This document shows, piece by piece, positions 8,205 through 18,420 of a DNA stretch of 64,000 nt. The DNA is from JACCXG01 sp963785755 (lineage in GTDB: Bacteria; Acidobacteriota; Vicinamibacteria; Vicinamibacterales; 2-12-FULL-66-21), in assembly GCA_963785755.1 (NCBI GenBank), contig CAWAXG010000039.1, forward strand, positions 124,001 to 188,000, read 5' to 3'. Each line of letters begins with the position of its first letter. The stretch's first letter is position 1. The position numbers and the translations under genes were made by a program. Below the pieces are notes generated by a model. It was not told where the DNA came from. It saw only the letters and a program-made list of their open reading frames with translations, and searched no databases.

Positions 8205-9407
8205 ATGTCCCGTTCGTACGTTCTCTCAGCAGCCGCGCTCCTGTCGCTGGCCTCGCTGGCCACCGGATGCGCATCGAACTCTCAGGCATCAGCCGCCGAG
8301 TCCGCCACTCCGGCGGCCGAGCCGACCGCGGTTTCCATCGTGGCCGTCGAGAGCCGGCCGCTCGAGCGGCAGTTGCGCGTCACCGGATCGCTCATCGCCG
8401 ATGAACAGGCGGAGGTCAGCGCCGAAGTGGCCGGCCGGATCACCGCGACACCGGTCGAACGCGGAACGCGCGTCGGCGCCGGTGCGCTGCTCGTGCGGAT
8501 TTCCGGCGCCGAGAGCGGTGCGCAGTTGCAGGAGGCTCAGGCAAACGCCGGTCAGATCGAAGCGCGGCTGGGTCTGGCGCCCGGTCAACCTTTCGATCCC
8601 CGGCGTGTTCCGGAAGTGATGAATGCGCAGGCGTCACTCGATTTGGCGGAGGCGGAGTTCGGCCGTATCCGTTCGCTGCTCGATCAGAAGGTGGTGTCGC
8701 AGGCGGAGTTCGATCAGCGCCGGACGCAGGTCGAGGCCGCTCGACAGCAGTACAAGGTCACGGTGAATGCCGCCGAGCAGTCTTATCGTCTGCTCGAAGC
8801 GGCGCGCGCGCGAGTCTCGCTGGCGAACAAATCCGTGGCGGACACCGCGGTGCGGGCGCCGTTCTCGGGCCTCGTCGCCGAGCGCGCGGTCAGCGTCGGC
8901 GACTACGTGACGAAGGGCACGCGCGTCGCTACCGTCGTCAGCATCGACCCGCTTCGCGTGGAGCTCACCATCCCTGAGCAGGCGGTTGCCCTGGTGAAAA
9001 TCGGGCAGCAGGTGCGTGTCACCGTCGATGCGTATCCCGGGGAGGACTTCGCGGCCACCGTGCGCTTCGTTTCTCCTGCGCTTCGCGTCGATCAGCGCGC
9101 GTTGACCGTGGAAGCGGTGGTCCCGAACACGGACGGGCGGTTGAAGCCTGGGTTTTTCGCGACAGCGCTGATTCAGCAGGGCACGTCGGCGCCCGCGCTC
9201 ACCGTGCCCGAGGCCGCGGTTGAAACCGTCTCCGGTACCAGCCGCGTGTACACCGTGAAGGATGGCAAGGCCGAGGAGCGCATCGTCACGCTCGGCGAGA
9301 AAGTCGATGGCCAGATCGAGCTGACCAGCGGAGTGGCCAAGGGCGATCAGCTCGTGGCCGAGCCGCGCGGACGCATCACCGACGGCATGGCCGTCAAGAA
9401 CAAGTAG
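8205..9407 (+). CDS. RND efflux periplasmic adaptor subunit (membrane fusion lipoprotein)
   Basis: About 400 residues. ATG 8205 opens into a lipoprotein signal peptide (MSRSYVLSAAALLSLASLATGC) with lipobox LATGC, and GAGG lies 9 nt upstream. The HlyD/AcrA architecture is visible: a beta-barrel/lipoyl half (VSAEVAGRITATPVERGTRV), a coiled-coil hairpin (about residues 95-200), the second lipoyl half (DTAVRAPFSGLVAERAVSVG), and the beta-barrel and membrane-proximal domains. It would link the inner-membrane pump to the outer-membrane channel. It lies 12 bp upstream of the pump gene and downstream of the TetR regulator, forming a three-gene efflux operon. Confidence 0.93.
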   Translation: MSRSYVLSAAALLSLASLATGCASNSQASAAESATPAAEPTAVSIVAVESRPLERQLRVTGSLIADEQAEVSAEVAGRITATPVERGTRVGAGALLVRISGAESGAQLQEAQANAGQIEARLGLAPGQPFDPRRVPEVMNAQASLDLAEAEFGRIRSLLDQKVVSQAEFDQRRTQVEAARQQYKVTVNAAEQSYRLLEAARARVSLANKSVADTAVRAPFSGLVAERAVSVGDYVTKGTRVATVVSIDPLRVELTIPEQAVALVKIGQQVRVTVDAYPGEDFAATVRFVSPALRVDQRALTVEAVVPNTDGRLKPGFFATALIQQGTSAPALTVPEAAVETVSGTSRVYTVKDGKAEERIVTLGEKVDGQIELTSGVAKGDQLVAEPRGRITDGMAVKNK

Positions 9408-9419
9408 CAGGACTCCGTC

Positions 9420-12400
9420 ATGCAGTGGCTCGCATCCATCTCCGTCAAACGACCCGTTTTCGCAACGGTCATCATCCTCTCGCTCACGGTAGTCGGAGCG
9501 TTCTCGTTCGGGCGCCTCGGTCTCGATCGCTTTCCCAAGGTCGACTTCCCGACCGTCGTCGTGACGACGCGGTTGCCGGGTGCCGCTCCTGAGGAAGTCG
9601 AAACCGAGATCACCGACAAGATCGAGGAAGCCGTCAACACGATCAGCGGCATCGACGAGCTGCGCTCGGTGTCGTCCGAAGGGGTGTCGCAGGTCATCGT
9701 GGCATTCCTGCTCGAAAAGGACGCCGACACCGGCGCGCAGGAAGTGCGCGACCGCGTCAACCGTGTGCTGCCGCTGCTGCCGAAGACGATCGATCAGCCG
9801 ACCGTCGAGAAGTTCGATCCGGATTCAGCGCCGGTGCTCACGCTCGCCGTCTCGGCGAAGAAGCCGATCCGCGACATCACCGAGTACGCGGACAAGACGC
9901 TTCGCCGGCAGCTCGAAAGCGTGAGCGGCGTCGGCCAGGTCGTCGTGGTCGGCGGCCGGTCCCGCCAGGTCAACATCTGGCTCGACCCCGCACGCCTGCA
10001 GGCGCACAACATCACGGTGACGGACGTGTCGCGCGCGCTGCAATCGCAGAACGCGGAGATCCCGGGCGGCCGCGTCGAGCAGGGAGCCGCCGCGCTGACG
10101 CTGCGGACGCGCGGCCGGGTGCAGTCGGTCGCCGAGTTCGGCGACATCGTCGTGCGCCAGCGGGAAGGGCATGCCACGCTGCTGCGCGATGTGGCGAGGG
10201 TCGAGGACGGCATGGCCGAACCTGACACCCGCGCGAACGTCGATGGCGAGCCGACGGTGCTGCTCACGGTCAGGCGTCAGTCGGGCACCAACACGGTCCA
10301 GGTCGTTGACGCCGTCAAGGAGCGCCTGTCGGATCTGTCTTCGACCGTTCCCGCGGGCTACGAGATCCGCGTCGTCCGTGACCTCTCGGAGTTCATCAAG
10401 GCGTCGATTCGCAGCGTCGAGGAGCACCTGATTGTCGGCTCGATTCTCGCCGCGGCCGTCGTGCTCGTGTTCCTCTGGAACTGGCGGTCGACGATCATCG
10501 CCGCAATTGCAATCCCGACGTCGATCATCGCGACCTTCGGCCTGATCTGGTACCAGGGCTTCACGCTGAACTCGATGACGATGCTCGCGTTGACCCTGGC
10601 CGTCGGCATAGTCATCGACGACGCGATCGTCGTGCTCGAGAACATCTACAGGTTCGTCGAGGAGAAGGGCCGGCCGCCGGCGCAGGCGGCGATCGAGGCG
10701 ACGCGCGAGATCGGCCTGGCGGTGCTCGCCACCACGCTGTCGCTGGTGGCGATCTTCGTCCCGGTCGGGTTCATGGGCGGGATCGTCGGCCGCTTCATGA
10801 CGAGCTTCGGCTTCACGATGGCGTTCGCGATTCTCGTGTCGATGCTGGTCAGCTTCACGCTGACGCCGATGTTGTCGGCCCGGTGGATCAAGATGCGGCC
10901 GCGCCGTGAGGATGGCGAAGGACACGAAGTCGAGGAGCGCTCGTCCAAGCAGGCGCGCTTCTTCCGGCCGCTCGACGAGGGGTATGCGAGGCTGCTACGG
11001 TGGTCACTCGCGCACCGATGGGCTATTGCCACGCTGGCGCTGCTGGTGCTGGCCAGCAGCGTTCCGCTGTTCAGCCTCGTCAACAAGAATTTCCTGCCGA
11101 ACGACGACCAGTCGGAGTTCGAGATCGGGCTCCGCGCGGCGGAGGGAAGCGCGCTCGACGCCACCGAGATCATCGCGAACCGCATCGCCACGCGCGTGCG
11201 GCAGATGCCGGAAGTCGAGTTCACGCTGGTTACCGTCGCGGACGACCCGGCGCGCACGCAGAACGTCGCCACGGTCTATACGCGGTTGAAGCCGGTCGGC
11301 GATCGGCAGCGCGATCAGTTCGCGGTCATGAACGACGTTCGCAGCAACGTCCTGCCGCAGGTCTCGGCGGCGAACCTGCGCACGGGCGTGCGGCCGATCG
11401 CCACGATCGGTGGAGGCGGCAACCAGAACGCCGAAATCCAGTTCACCATCAACGGACCGGACCTGAAGAAGCTCGAAGCCTACGCCGGCGCGGTCGCGGC
11501 GGCGGCCCGGAAAGAGCCGGGTGTCGTGGATGTCGACACGTCGATGAACGTCGGCAAGCCGGAGCTGACCGTACAGCTCGACCGGCTGAAGGCCTCGGAC
11601 ATGGGTGTCAAGATCGACGAGGCTGCCGAGGCGCTGCGCCTGCTCGTCGGCGGCGATCAGGTCACAACCTACAACGAGGCGGGTGAGCAGTACGAAGTGC
11701 ACGTGAGGGCGGCGGCGGACTACCGCGACAGGGCATCGGCGATCGGTCAGCTCACGGTGCCGTCAGACAAACTCGGCAGCGTGCCGCTCGACAATCTGGC
11801 GTTGCTCGCTCGCGGGACGTCTCCCTCGGAGATCAACCGGCTCAACCGCCAGCGGCAGGTCACCGTCTACGCCGGTCTGCTGCCCGGCGTGTCGCAGACC
11901 GGGCCGATGGAGCTGATGACCCGGACCGCGGACTCGCTCAACATGGACGCCGGCTACAGCACGCGGTTCGCCGGCCGCTCGCGCGAGCTCGGGCGCGCCG
12001 CGCAGAACTTCCTGATAGCGTTCGGGCTCTCCCTCGTGTTCATGTACCTGATCCTTGCGGCGCAGTTCGAATCATGGCTGCATCCCGTGACCATCCTGCT
12101 TTCGCTGCCGCTGACGCTGCCGTTCGCGCTGCTGTCGATTATCATCACAGGACAGTCGCTGAACATCTTCTCAGCGCTGGGGTTGCTGGTCCTGTTCGGC
12201 GTCGTCAAGAAGAACTCGATCCTGCAGATCGATCACGCGAATCAGCTCCGCGACCGCGGAATGGATCGTGACGCCGCGATCCTTCAGGCAAGCCGTGATC
12301 GTTTGCGGCCGATTCTCATGACCACCTTCGCATTCGTAGCGGGAATGATTCCGCTCGTGCTCTCGAGTGGGGTCGGTTCTGCGACGAATCGCGCGATCGG

Positions 12401-14120
12401 GTTCGTCATCATCGGAGGGCAGTCGCTCGTGCTGGTACTTACACTCGTTGCAACACCTGTCGCCTATTCGCTGTTCGATGACGCGTCCAAGCTGCGCCTG
12501 TGGAAATGGCGCCGCGCGGCGCGTCCGGCCGCGGCAACCGCCGCGCTCCTCGCGCTGCTCGTCGCTCCATCACTGTCGTTCGCTCAGCCGGTCACGACGA
12601 CGCTGCCGCAGGCCGGCCAGGGAACGGCCGGCGGCGAGGTCCTGAAGCTGACGAGAGACGAAGCCGTCCGGCTGGCGCTCGAGAACAACCCCGACCTCGC
12701 CGTCACGCGCTACGAACCGGCCGTGAGCGATGCGCGCGTGTCGGCGGCCCATGCGATGTTCCTGCCGCGGTTCCAGTCGTCCGTGCTGCGCAACAGCACG
12801 CAGACGCCGCCGGCCAACCTGTTCTCGGGGGAGGCGGGGATTCAGACGAACTACTGGTCCGGTGATGCCGGGTTCAGGCAGTCGCTGCGGTGGGGTGGCG
12901 GCTCCTACGATGTCTCCTTCGTCTCACAGCGTGAGACGACCGACAATCCGTTCACGAGCTTCACGCCGTCGCTGCGTTCCACTCTGCAAGCGATCTATTC
13001 GCAGCCGCTGCTGCGAGACTTCAAGACCGATCAAGCGCGGGCGCAGGTGGAGATCGAGGAACGGAACCGTTCCATCGCGGACCTCCAGGTTCATGAACGC
13101 ACCGCGCAGGTCGCCGCCGAGGCAGAATCCGGGTATTGGTTGCTCGTCGCGGCGCTGGCTTCGGTCGATGTTCAACAGCGTTCTCTCGATCTCGCCCTCG
13201 AGCTGGAGCGGACGAACCGCGCGCGCGTTGACGTCGGCCAGTCGCCACCGCTCGATCTCGTGGCCGCTCGAGCCGAGGTCGCCCAGCGCCGCGAGAACCT
13301 GATCGTCGCGCGGACCAACGCGCTGCAGGTCGAGGACGTACTTCGAACGCTCATCATCGATCCGAAGCGCGCCGATTACTGGAGCGTCAGGCTCGATCCC
13401 GCGGAGCGGGTCCCGGTAATGGGCGGCCCGCCGGACGTCGATGCGGCAGTCCGGCGCGCGCTCGCCGAACGGTCCGACATCGCGCAGGCGCGGAAACAGA
13501 TCGAGAACAGCGACACGACCGTGGCGCTCGCGAAGAATCAGACGCTGCCCGACCTCCGCGCCCAGGCCACCTACGTCACCAACGGCCAGGGAGGATCGCG
13601 GCTGCTGAGAACGGGCGGTTTCCCCGGGACGATTACCGGCATCGAGGCCACGTCCTACGGCAACGTCCTCGGGCAGGTGCTGAGCTCGGACTTCCCGACC
13701 TGGACCGTGGGGTTCACGCTCTCGTATCCGCTCGGCCGCAGCGTGGACGAGGCGAACCTCGCGAGAGCCAGGGTTGTACGCGACCAGACCGCGGCGCGAG
13801 TCCGCAGTCTCGAGGTCTCGGTGGTGCGCGAAGTTCGCGACGTCGCGCTGCGGCTCGAACAGAATCGCGAGCGCATCGAGACGACGAAACTCGGCCGCGA
13901 ACTCGCGGAGCAGCGCCTCGACGCCGAACAGCGGCGGTTCGAAGTCGGCATGTCGACCAGCTTCCTGGTGATCCAGGCGCAGCGCGATCTCGTGATCGCG
14001 CGCGACAACGAGCTGCGCGCGCACCTCGACTACCAGCTCGCCTCGGTCGCGTTCGAGCGCGCGCAGCGCGTTGGGCGGGCGCCGTTGCTCGCTGCACAGC
14101 CGGCGACAACGCCGCAATAG
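9420..14120 (+). CDS. RND efflux permease fused to a TolC-family outer-membrane channel
   Basis: One uninterrupted 1566-residue frame. Residues 1 to about 1025 are an AcrB/HAE1-like RND transporter: N-terminal membrane helix (SVKRPVFATVIILSLTVV), the TM4 signature LALTLAVGIVIDDAIVVLEN, porter domains, and the final helices ending LVLTLVATPVAYSLFDDASK. Residues about 1030-1056 form a basic then hydrophobic segment (RRAARPAAATAALLALLVAP, then SLSFAQ) that looks like a signal peptide. Residues about 1065-1566 are a TolC-type outer-membrane factor (LTRDEAVRLALENNPDLAV, ending in long coiled-coil helices). No ATG, GTG or TTG codon occurs in frame in the junction, so a separate TolC start is unlikely. 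A signal peptidase could release the channel. Such pump-channel fusions have been noted in other phyla. Confidence 0.92.
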   Translation: MQWLASISVKRPVFATVIILSLTVVGAFSFGRLGLDRFPKVDFPTVVVTTRLPGAAPEEVETEITDKIEEAVNTISGIDELRSVSSEGVSQVIVAFLLEKDADTGAQEVRDRVNRVLPLLPKTIDQPTVEKFDPDSAPVLTLAVSAKKPIRDITEYADKTLRRQLESVSGVGQVVVVGGRSRQVNIWLDPARLQAHNITVTDVSRALQSQNAEIPGGRVEQGAAALTLRTRGRVQSVAEFGDIVVRQREGHATLLRDVARVEDGMAEPDTRANVDGEPTVLLTVRRQSGTNTVQVVDAVKERLSDLSSTVPAGYEIRVVRDLSEFIKASIRSVEEHLIVGSILAAAVVLVFLWNWRSTIIAAIAIPTSIIATFGLIWYQGFTLNSMTMLALTLAVGIVIDDAIVVLENIYRFVEEKGRPPAQAAIEATREIGLAVLATTLSLVAIFVPVGFMGGIVGRFMTSFGFTMAFAILVSMLVSFTLTPMLSARWIKMRPRREDGEGHEVEERSSKQARFFRPLDEGYARLLRWSLAHRWAIATLALLVLASSVPLFSLVNKNFLPNDDQSEFEIGLRAAEGSALDATEIIANRIATRVRQMPEVEFTLVTVADDPARTQNVATVYTRLKPVGDRQRDQFAVMNDVRSNVLPQVSAANLRTGVRPIATIGGGGNQNAEIQFTINGPDLKKLEAYAGAVAAAARKEPGVVDVDTSMNVGKPELTVQLDRLKASDMGVKIDEAAEALRLLVGGDQVTTYNEAGEQYEVHVRAAADYRDRASAIGQLTVPSDKLGSVPLDNLALLARGTSPSEINRLNRQRQVTVYAGLLPGVSQTGPMELMTRTADSLNMDAGYSTRFAGRSRELGRAAQNFLIAFGLSLVFMYLILAAQFESWLHPVTILLSLPLTLPFALLSIIITGQSLNIFSALGLLVLFGVVKKNSILQIDHANQLRDRGMDRDAAILQASRDRLRPILMTTFAFVAGMIPLVLSSGVGSATNRAIGFVIIGGQSLVLVLTLVATPVAYSLFDDASKLRLWKWRRAARPAAATAALLALLVAPSLSFAQPVTTTLPQAGQGTAGGEVLKLTRDEAVRLALENNPDLAVTRYEPAVSDARVSAAHAMFLPRFQSSVLRNSTQTPPANLFSGEAGIQTNYWSGDAGFRQSLRWGGGSYDVSFVSQRETTDNPFTSFTPSLRSTLQAIYSQPLLRDFKTDQARAQVEIEERNRSIADLQVHERTAQVAAEAESGYWLLVAALASVDVQQRSLDLALELERTNRARVDVGQSPPLDLVAARAEVAQRRENLIVARTNALQVEDVLRTLIIDPKRADYWSVRLDPAERVPVMGGPPDVDAAVRRALAERSDIAQARKQIENSDTTVALAKNQTLPDLRAQATYVTNGQGGSRLLRTGGFPGTITGIEATSYGNVLGQVLSSDFPTWTVGFTLSYPLGRSVDEANLARARVVRDQTAARVRSLEVSVVREVRDVALRLEQNRERIETTKLGRELAEQRLDAEQRRFEVGMSTSFLVIQAQRDLVIARDNELRAHLDYQLASVAFERAQRVGRAPLLAAQPATTPQ

Positions 14121-14175
14121 TGAGAGTGAGGCCGTCAGAGGGACCCCGCGTGGGAGCCGGAACGACTCCCGAAGC

Positions 14176-15270
14176 TTATCCGCGAGGGCGTAGTCGGCTA
14201 ATCGCGGGATCCGCTTTCCGATCGAGAATCCAATCGGCGATGGCGTGCGCGGTCAACGGTGCCAGCAGCACGCCATTGCGATAATGACCCGTCGCGTAGA
14301 CGATGCGGTCCGAGTTCACTGAGGGCCCGAGAAACGGCAGGCCGTCCGGTGTCGCGGGCCTCAGACCAACCCGGGCCTCGATAAACGTCGCCCTCCAGGC
14401 TTCCGGCAGGAGCTCACAGACCGCGTCGAGCAAGTCTCGCACTCCCGCGGCGGTCGTCCGCTCATCGAATCCCACGTCCTCGACCGTCGCGCCGACCAGC
14501 ACGGTATTGTTGCGCCATGGCACAACGTAGCAGTCGGGCCCCCACACAATGTGTGAGAGCGGCGCCCCCCGCCAGTGAAGCCGGAGGAGCTGACCGCGTA
14601 CAGGTCGCACTGCACCCGCCGCCGGATCGTCGATGAGCAGCTGCCCCGCCCAGCTGCCCGCGGCAATGACGACATGATCGGCGGACCATGAGGTCCCGTC
14701 TTCCGTGTCGATGAGCACGCCGCCCTTCTCCGCCCGGACGCGCGTGACTCGATGGGCGGCTTCGATCTGCACCCCGTGTCGCAAAGCGGCCCACGAAAGC
14801 GCATCCATCAGCGGCGGCACGGCGACATAGCCATGAGCGGGCGCGAGGACAGCGCCTTCGATTGATGCGCCGAGCGCGCCCTCCCGGCCGCGCGCAGCCG
14901 ACGGCTCGAGCCACTGCAGCGGACCGTCGGGCGTGGCGGATGCCCGCAGTCGAGACGCCGCGCTGGAGTCGAGCGCGACCTCGAGCGTCCCACAGCGGCG
15001 GTACTCGACTTCGAGTCCGGATTCGGCGGAGACATCGGCGACGAAGTCGTCGTAGAGGGCCAGCGATCGCAGGCCGAGATCGAACAACGGTCCGCGCTCG
15101 TGCGCTTCGATGTACGGCGCGAGGATGCCGGCGGATGCCTGCGTCGCCCCTGCGCCGACCGTACGCGCCTCGAACAGGCGAACCGCCGCACCGCGCCGCG
15201 CAAGCTCTCGCGCCACCGCGCACCCGATGATCCCCGCGCCCACGACGATGACGTCCTGCGCCCCGGCCAT
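14176..15270 (-). CDS. Glycine oxidase ThiO-like FAD-dependent amine oxidase
   Basis: 364 residues. The N-terminal Rossmann motif DVIVVGAGIIGCAVARELAR follows the start, and the ThiO-type signature GPDCYVVPWRNNTVLVGATV with VEDVGFDERTTAAGV is present. The C-terminus YATGHYRNGVLLAPLTAHAI is typical of glycine oxidase and D-amino-acid oxidase relatives. ThiO converts glycine to the imine used for the thiamine thiazole ring. No other thiamine gene is nearby, so the substrate is inferred. ATG 15270 is chosen because it gives the usual short N-terminus. TATGAT lies 6 nt upstream, suggesting a leaderless message. A longer frame to 15360 adds only unconserved residues. Confidence 0.88.
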   Translation of the reverse strand: MAGAQDVIVVGAGIIGCAVARELARRGAAVRLFEARTVGAGATQASAGILAPYIEAHERGPLFDLGLRSLALYDDFVADVSAESGLEVEYRRCGTLEVALDSSAASRLRASATPDGPLQWLEPSAARGREGALGASIEGAVLAPAHGYVAVPPLMDALSWAALRHGVQIEAAHRVTRVRAEKGGVLIDTEDGTSWSADHVVIAAGSWAGQLLIDDPAAGAVRPVRGQLLRLHWRGAPLSHIVWGPDCYVVPWRNNTVLVGATVEDVGFDERTTAAGVRDLLDAVCELLPEAWRATFIEARVGLRPATPDGLPFLGPSVNSDRIVYATGHYRNGVLLAPLTAHAIADWILDRKADPAISRLRPRG

Positions 15271-15276
15271 CAGACG

Positions 15277-15282
15277 ATCATA
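15277..15282 (-). promoter_or_regulatory. -10-like box (TATGAT) 6 nt before the ThiO-like gene
   Basis: On the minus strand TATGAT is followed by CGTCTG and the ATG at 15270. No Shine-Dalgarno sequence is present. This is one of the best matches to the -10 consensus among the leaderless candidates. Confidence 0.5.
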
Positions 15283-15447
15283 TCTGGAGCCAGGGGAGGC
15301 ACTGCGGGCGTACGCAGGGTTTGCAGGAGGACGGGAACAAGCGCTTGCTCCCTTACTCACGTTCCTGCGCAGAAGACACGAGTTGCGCTTCGGGGCCGTC
15401 GCGCCTTCGTGCGGGCGCGGCAGCGCGGTAGTCGGCCGATTTCAAAA

Positions 15448-18420
15448 TTACTGTGTCGACGTCGGCCTCGTCGTCGGCCTTCCAGCATCGAGGTCGTTCC
15501 AGTTCAGGATCGCATTGAACCCGAGGAAGTACGTGCCCTGCGTCTGCCAGCGCCAGAAGGGGCGGATCGCGAACGACACCACGTGGCCCTGGCCGACCGG
15601 AATGTCGACGACCTGCGCACGATTGGCGAGCGCCTGACCGCCGACGAGCACGCCTGACAGCAGCATCTCGTCGGGATTCGATGGAAACGCGAGGACGACC
15701 CGCGGGGACTCGGTCAGTGTTCCCCCGAGCCCGCCGCGGCCGCCGCCACGCCCGCCGCCTTGTCCACCAGGCCCGCCTTGGCGTCCGCGTCCACCGCCAG
15801 CGGCCGGCGCGGCCGAAGACGACTCCGGCGATTCGGGGTCGTACACCGACAGCCGGTTATTGGCGTTGGCCATCGGGGTCACGTTCATCCCGACGCCAGG
15901 AATGGTCCCGTCTCCCCTGCCGCCGCCGAACGCGCCACCGCCGACACTCATCACCGGATCCTGACTGAAATAGACCGGCACCTGCGCGTCGTAGCCGTAC
16001 GCGATCGGGCTTCGGCGATCCGCGACTACGCCTCGCATGACCGAGCCGCGAACGAACAGTCCTTCCGGACTCTCGATCGTGACGCCGTTGGTGATGTTGT
16101 ACTCGGGAAAGATCGTCGAGGTGGCCCCTTCGGTGATGAGCGTTCCTCCTTCTCGGACGAACTTCGCGAGCTCCATCAGCCCTTCCCAACCCATTCCGCC
16201 GCGGATGTCGTCGGCCTGATCCTGCGCGCCCAGATTGGGCGTCTCGGCGGTCTTCTTGTACGGGAGCGTCGCGGCACCGGTTTTCGGGAGGCCGTTCACC
16301 TGCGCCTGCGCGCTGCCACCCACGTGCGGATAGACGATGACGTCGTACTTCTGTCTCAGGCTGCCTTCGCGCAGTTTGACGTCGGCGAAATAGGTATAGG
16401 GCACGCCGAACGTGTCGAATGCCGCGCGGACCCAGCCTTCGTTCTGGGTGTTGGACCAGCTGTGGATGTAGCCGATGCGCGGCACGTCGAGATCGTGCAC
16501 GCGCACGGCCGGCGCCGTGGCGACCGCCCACGCCGACAGACCGAGTGAGGCGAGCGTCGGCTCGAGCGCTGCGCGATTGCCGCTGCGAATGATGAACGAC
16601 CCGGCCCGGAACTTCCGGCCGGCAGCCTCGAACTCCTCTTCGGCGGCTTCCATCTTCACATCGGCATGCTTGAATCGGAACGTCACGAGGTTGTTGTCCG
16701 TGGTGTGTTCGACCACGAGCACCGGCCCTGTTCCTTCGATGCCGCCGGGCGCCCGGACATCGGCGGTCACCGCCGCCATCTTTTCCTCGAGGGCGCTCTT
16801 CTCGGTGAGCGGCTTGATCGTCAGGTTGCGCATGTACTGGAACGTCCAGCCGGTGTCGTCGTAGGGCCGCGGGTTCGAGGGCGCGTAGTTCTGCACGGAG
16901 AAATACATGTCGGCAATCGTCCGGTACGGCTGATCGCCGCGGACGACGTAGTCTCCGGCCTTGACGTCGACGGTTCCGGCCTTGAACGCGGACGACGCTT
17001 TGTGGAACTCGAGGCCTTGCCGTCTCAGCTCGTTGACCGCGTCCGCCGCATCGGCTTTCCGTCTCTGCGTCGCGGGAATGACCCACCCGTAGACCGGCCC
17101 GTTCCTGCCCTTCTCCACTGCCCGCTTGTTCTTCACCCAGTAGTTCTCGAGATACGTCTCCTTGTTCCGGGCGACGTGGTTCAACGCGATCAACAGGGCC
17201 GATTGCTGGATGTTCGTGTTGTTGCGCGGCCCCCACTGAATCGACGGCAGCGGCGGGTTCGCGCGGAACCACTCGCGGCTCGTCGTCGTCGGGGCGGCGG
17301 TGACCGTGCGGTTCTCGGGACCGTAACCCATGACTTCGTAGAACCGGCCGATCGAGTTGTGCGAGTGCGCGATGAAGAACATGTAGTTCGGCACCCAGCC
17401 GTCGTAGAACCCGTAAGTCCAGACGCCGGGGACGCCGCGCTTGGTCATCTCCATGACTTCTGTTTTCGCCAGCAGCCACCATTCGTCGATGGTGATCGGA
17501 TCGATCTGCTCGTTGTAGGGGCCGGTGCCGGTCGAGGCGTACAGGTAGGTGGACTGCTCGTGCAGATCGTGCATCACGGTCGGCTTCCACTCGACGAACG
17601 TCTTCGTGACGTTCCTCGTGAGCGCGAGAAACTGGCCCATGCCGTCGCGGTTGTTGTCATGCGCCACGTACTTGCCCCAATACATCAGCGGCAGCGCCTG
17701 CTGCTCGCCGGCGGCGCGGCGCTTCTTGTTGAAGTAGTAGGTGTCGACCTGCTTCTCGCGACCGTCGACCTCGATGACCGGCGTGATGAGCGTGATCACG
17801 TTGTTGCGAATCTGCTGAACGAACGGCGTCTCGCCGACCGCCAGCCGGTAGGGCAGCTCGATGAGCATTTCGGGGCCGCCGTTCTCGGTCGAATGCATGC
17901 CGCTGGTGATCCAGTAGATCGGCTTGGCCGTCTTCAGGAGCTGCTGCGCCTGTGCTTCCGTCGTCGTTCGCGGATCCGTGAGCGAGGCGATCATTCCCTT
18001 GTACTTGTCGATCTGCTTGATCGTCGCCTCGTCTGCCACGGCAAGCAGCACCATGTCGCGCCCCTCCTCGGTCTTCCCGATGCGCCACATGGTGATGCGG
18101 TCGGACGCCTTGTCGAGCGCCTCGTAGTACCGGTGAATGTCCTTCGCGTACGTCAACTCGCCTGGTGTGCCGACCACGCGGTTCAGGAACTTGAGCGGAG
18201 AGGGGACGGTGTCGGAGGCAGGGAGATGATCGACGAGCTCGGTCGAGATCCGCGGATCCTGGACCAGCTCCTTGATCTTCGCGGTGTAGTCGGCGTCGAG
18301 CTTCTGTTTCGTGGCGGGCTGCGGTGCCTGCGCCGACGGTGTGCTGCCCGTACCGACAATCGAGAGCACCCAACACACGAACGCGAAGCGGACCAGCGGG
18401 CCTCGCCAGCGACTCTGCAT
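15448..18420 (-). CDS. Exported M14 family zinc carboxypeptidase
   Basis: 990 residues with a signal peptide (MQSRWRGPLVRFAFVCWVLS, cleavage near PSAQA) and a good GGGAGG ribosome binding site. The M14 catalytic region lies at about residues 110-350. It has the zinc motif HSTE in ITSGMHSTENGGPEMLIELP, the third ligand region in MHDLHEQSTY, and HDNNRDGMG. A long C-terminal half lacks an obvious named domain and contains GMGWEGLMELAKFVREGGTL, which resembles class I glutamine-amidotransferase-like folds used as accessory modules in such peptidases. Near the C-terminus is a Gly/Arg-rich tract (about residues 880-905). It probably degrades peptides in the periplasm or outside the cell. Confidence 0.88.
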   Translation of the reverse strand: MQSRWRGPLVRFAFVCWVLSIVGTGSTPSAQAPQPATKQKLDADYTAKIKELVQDPRISTELVDHLPASDTVPSPLKFLNRVVGTPGELTYAKDIHRYYEALDKASDRITMWRIGKTEEGRDMVLLAVADEATIKQIDKYKGMIASLTDPRTTTEAQAQQLLKTAKPIYWITSGMHSTENGGPEMLIELPYRLAVGETPFVQQIRNNVITLITPVIEVDGREKQVDTYYFNKKRRAAGEQQALPLMYWGKYVAHDNNRDGMGQFLALTRNVTKTFVEWKPTVMHDLHEQSTYLYASTGTGPYNEQIDPITIDEWWLLAKTEVMEMTKRGVPGVWTYGFYDGWVPNYMFFIAHSHNSIGRFYEVMGYGPENRTVTAAPTTTSREWFRANPPLPSIQWGPRNNTNIQQSALLIALNHVARNKETYLENYWVKNKRAVEKGRNGPVYGWVIPATQRRKADAADAVNELRRQGLEFHKASSAFKAGTVDVKAGDYVVRGDQPYRTIADMYFSVQNYAPSNPRPYDDTGWTFQYMRNLTIKPLTEKSALEEKMAAVTADVRAPGGIEGTGPVLVVEHTTDNNLVTFRFKHADVKMEAAEEEFEAAGRKFRAGSFIIRSGNRAALEPTLASLGLSAWAVATAPAVRVHDLDVPRIGYIHSWSNTQNEGWVRAAFDTFGVPYTYFADVKLREGSLRQKYDVIVYPHVGGSAQAQVNGLPKTGAATLPYKKTAETPNLGAQDQADDIRGGMGWEGLMELAKFVREGGTLITEGATSTIFPEYNITNGVTIESPEGLFVRGSVMRGVVADRRSPIAYGYDAQVPVYFSQDPVMSVGGGAFGGGRGDGTIPGVGMNVTPMANANNRLSVYDPESPESSSAAPAAGGGRGRQGGPGGQGGGRGGGRGGLGGTLTESPRVVLAFPSNPDEMLLSGVLVGGQALANRAQVVDIPVGQGHVVSFAIRPFWRWQTQGTYFLGFNAILNWNDLDAGRPTTRPTSTQ

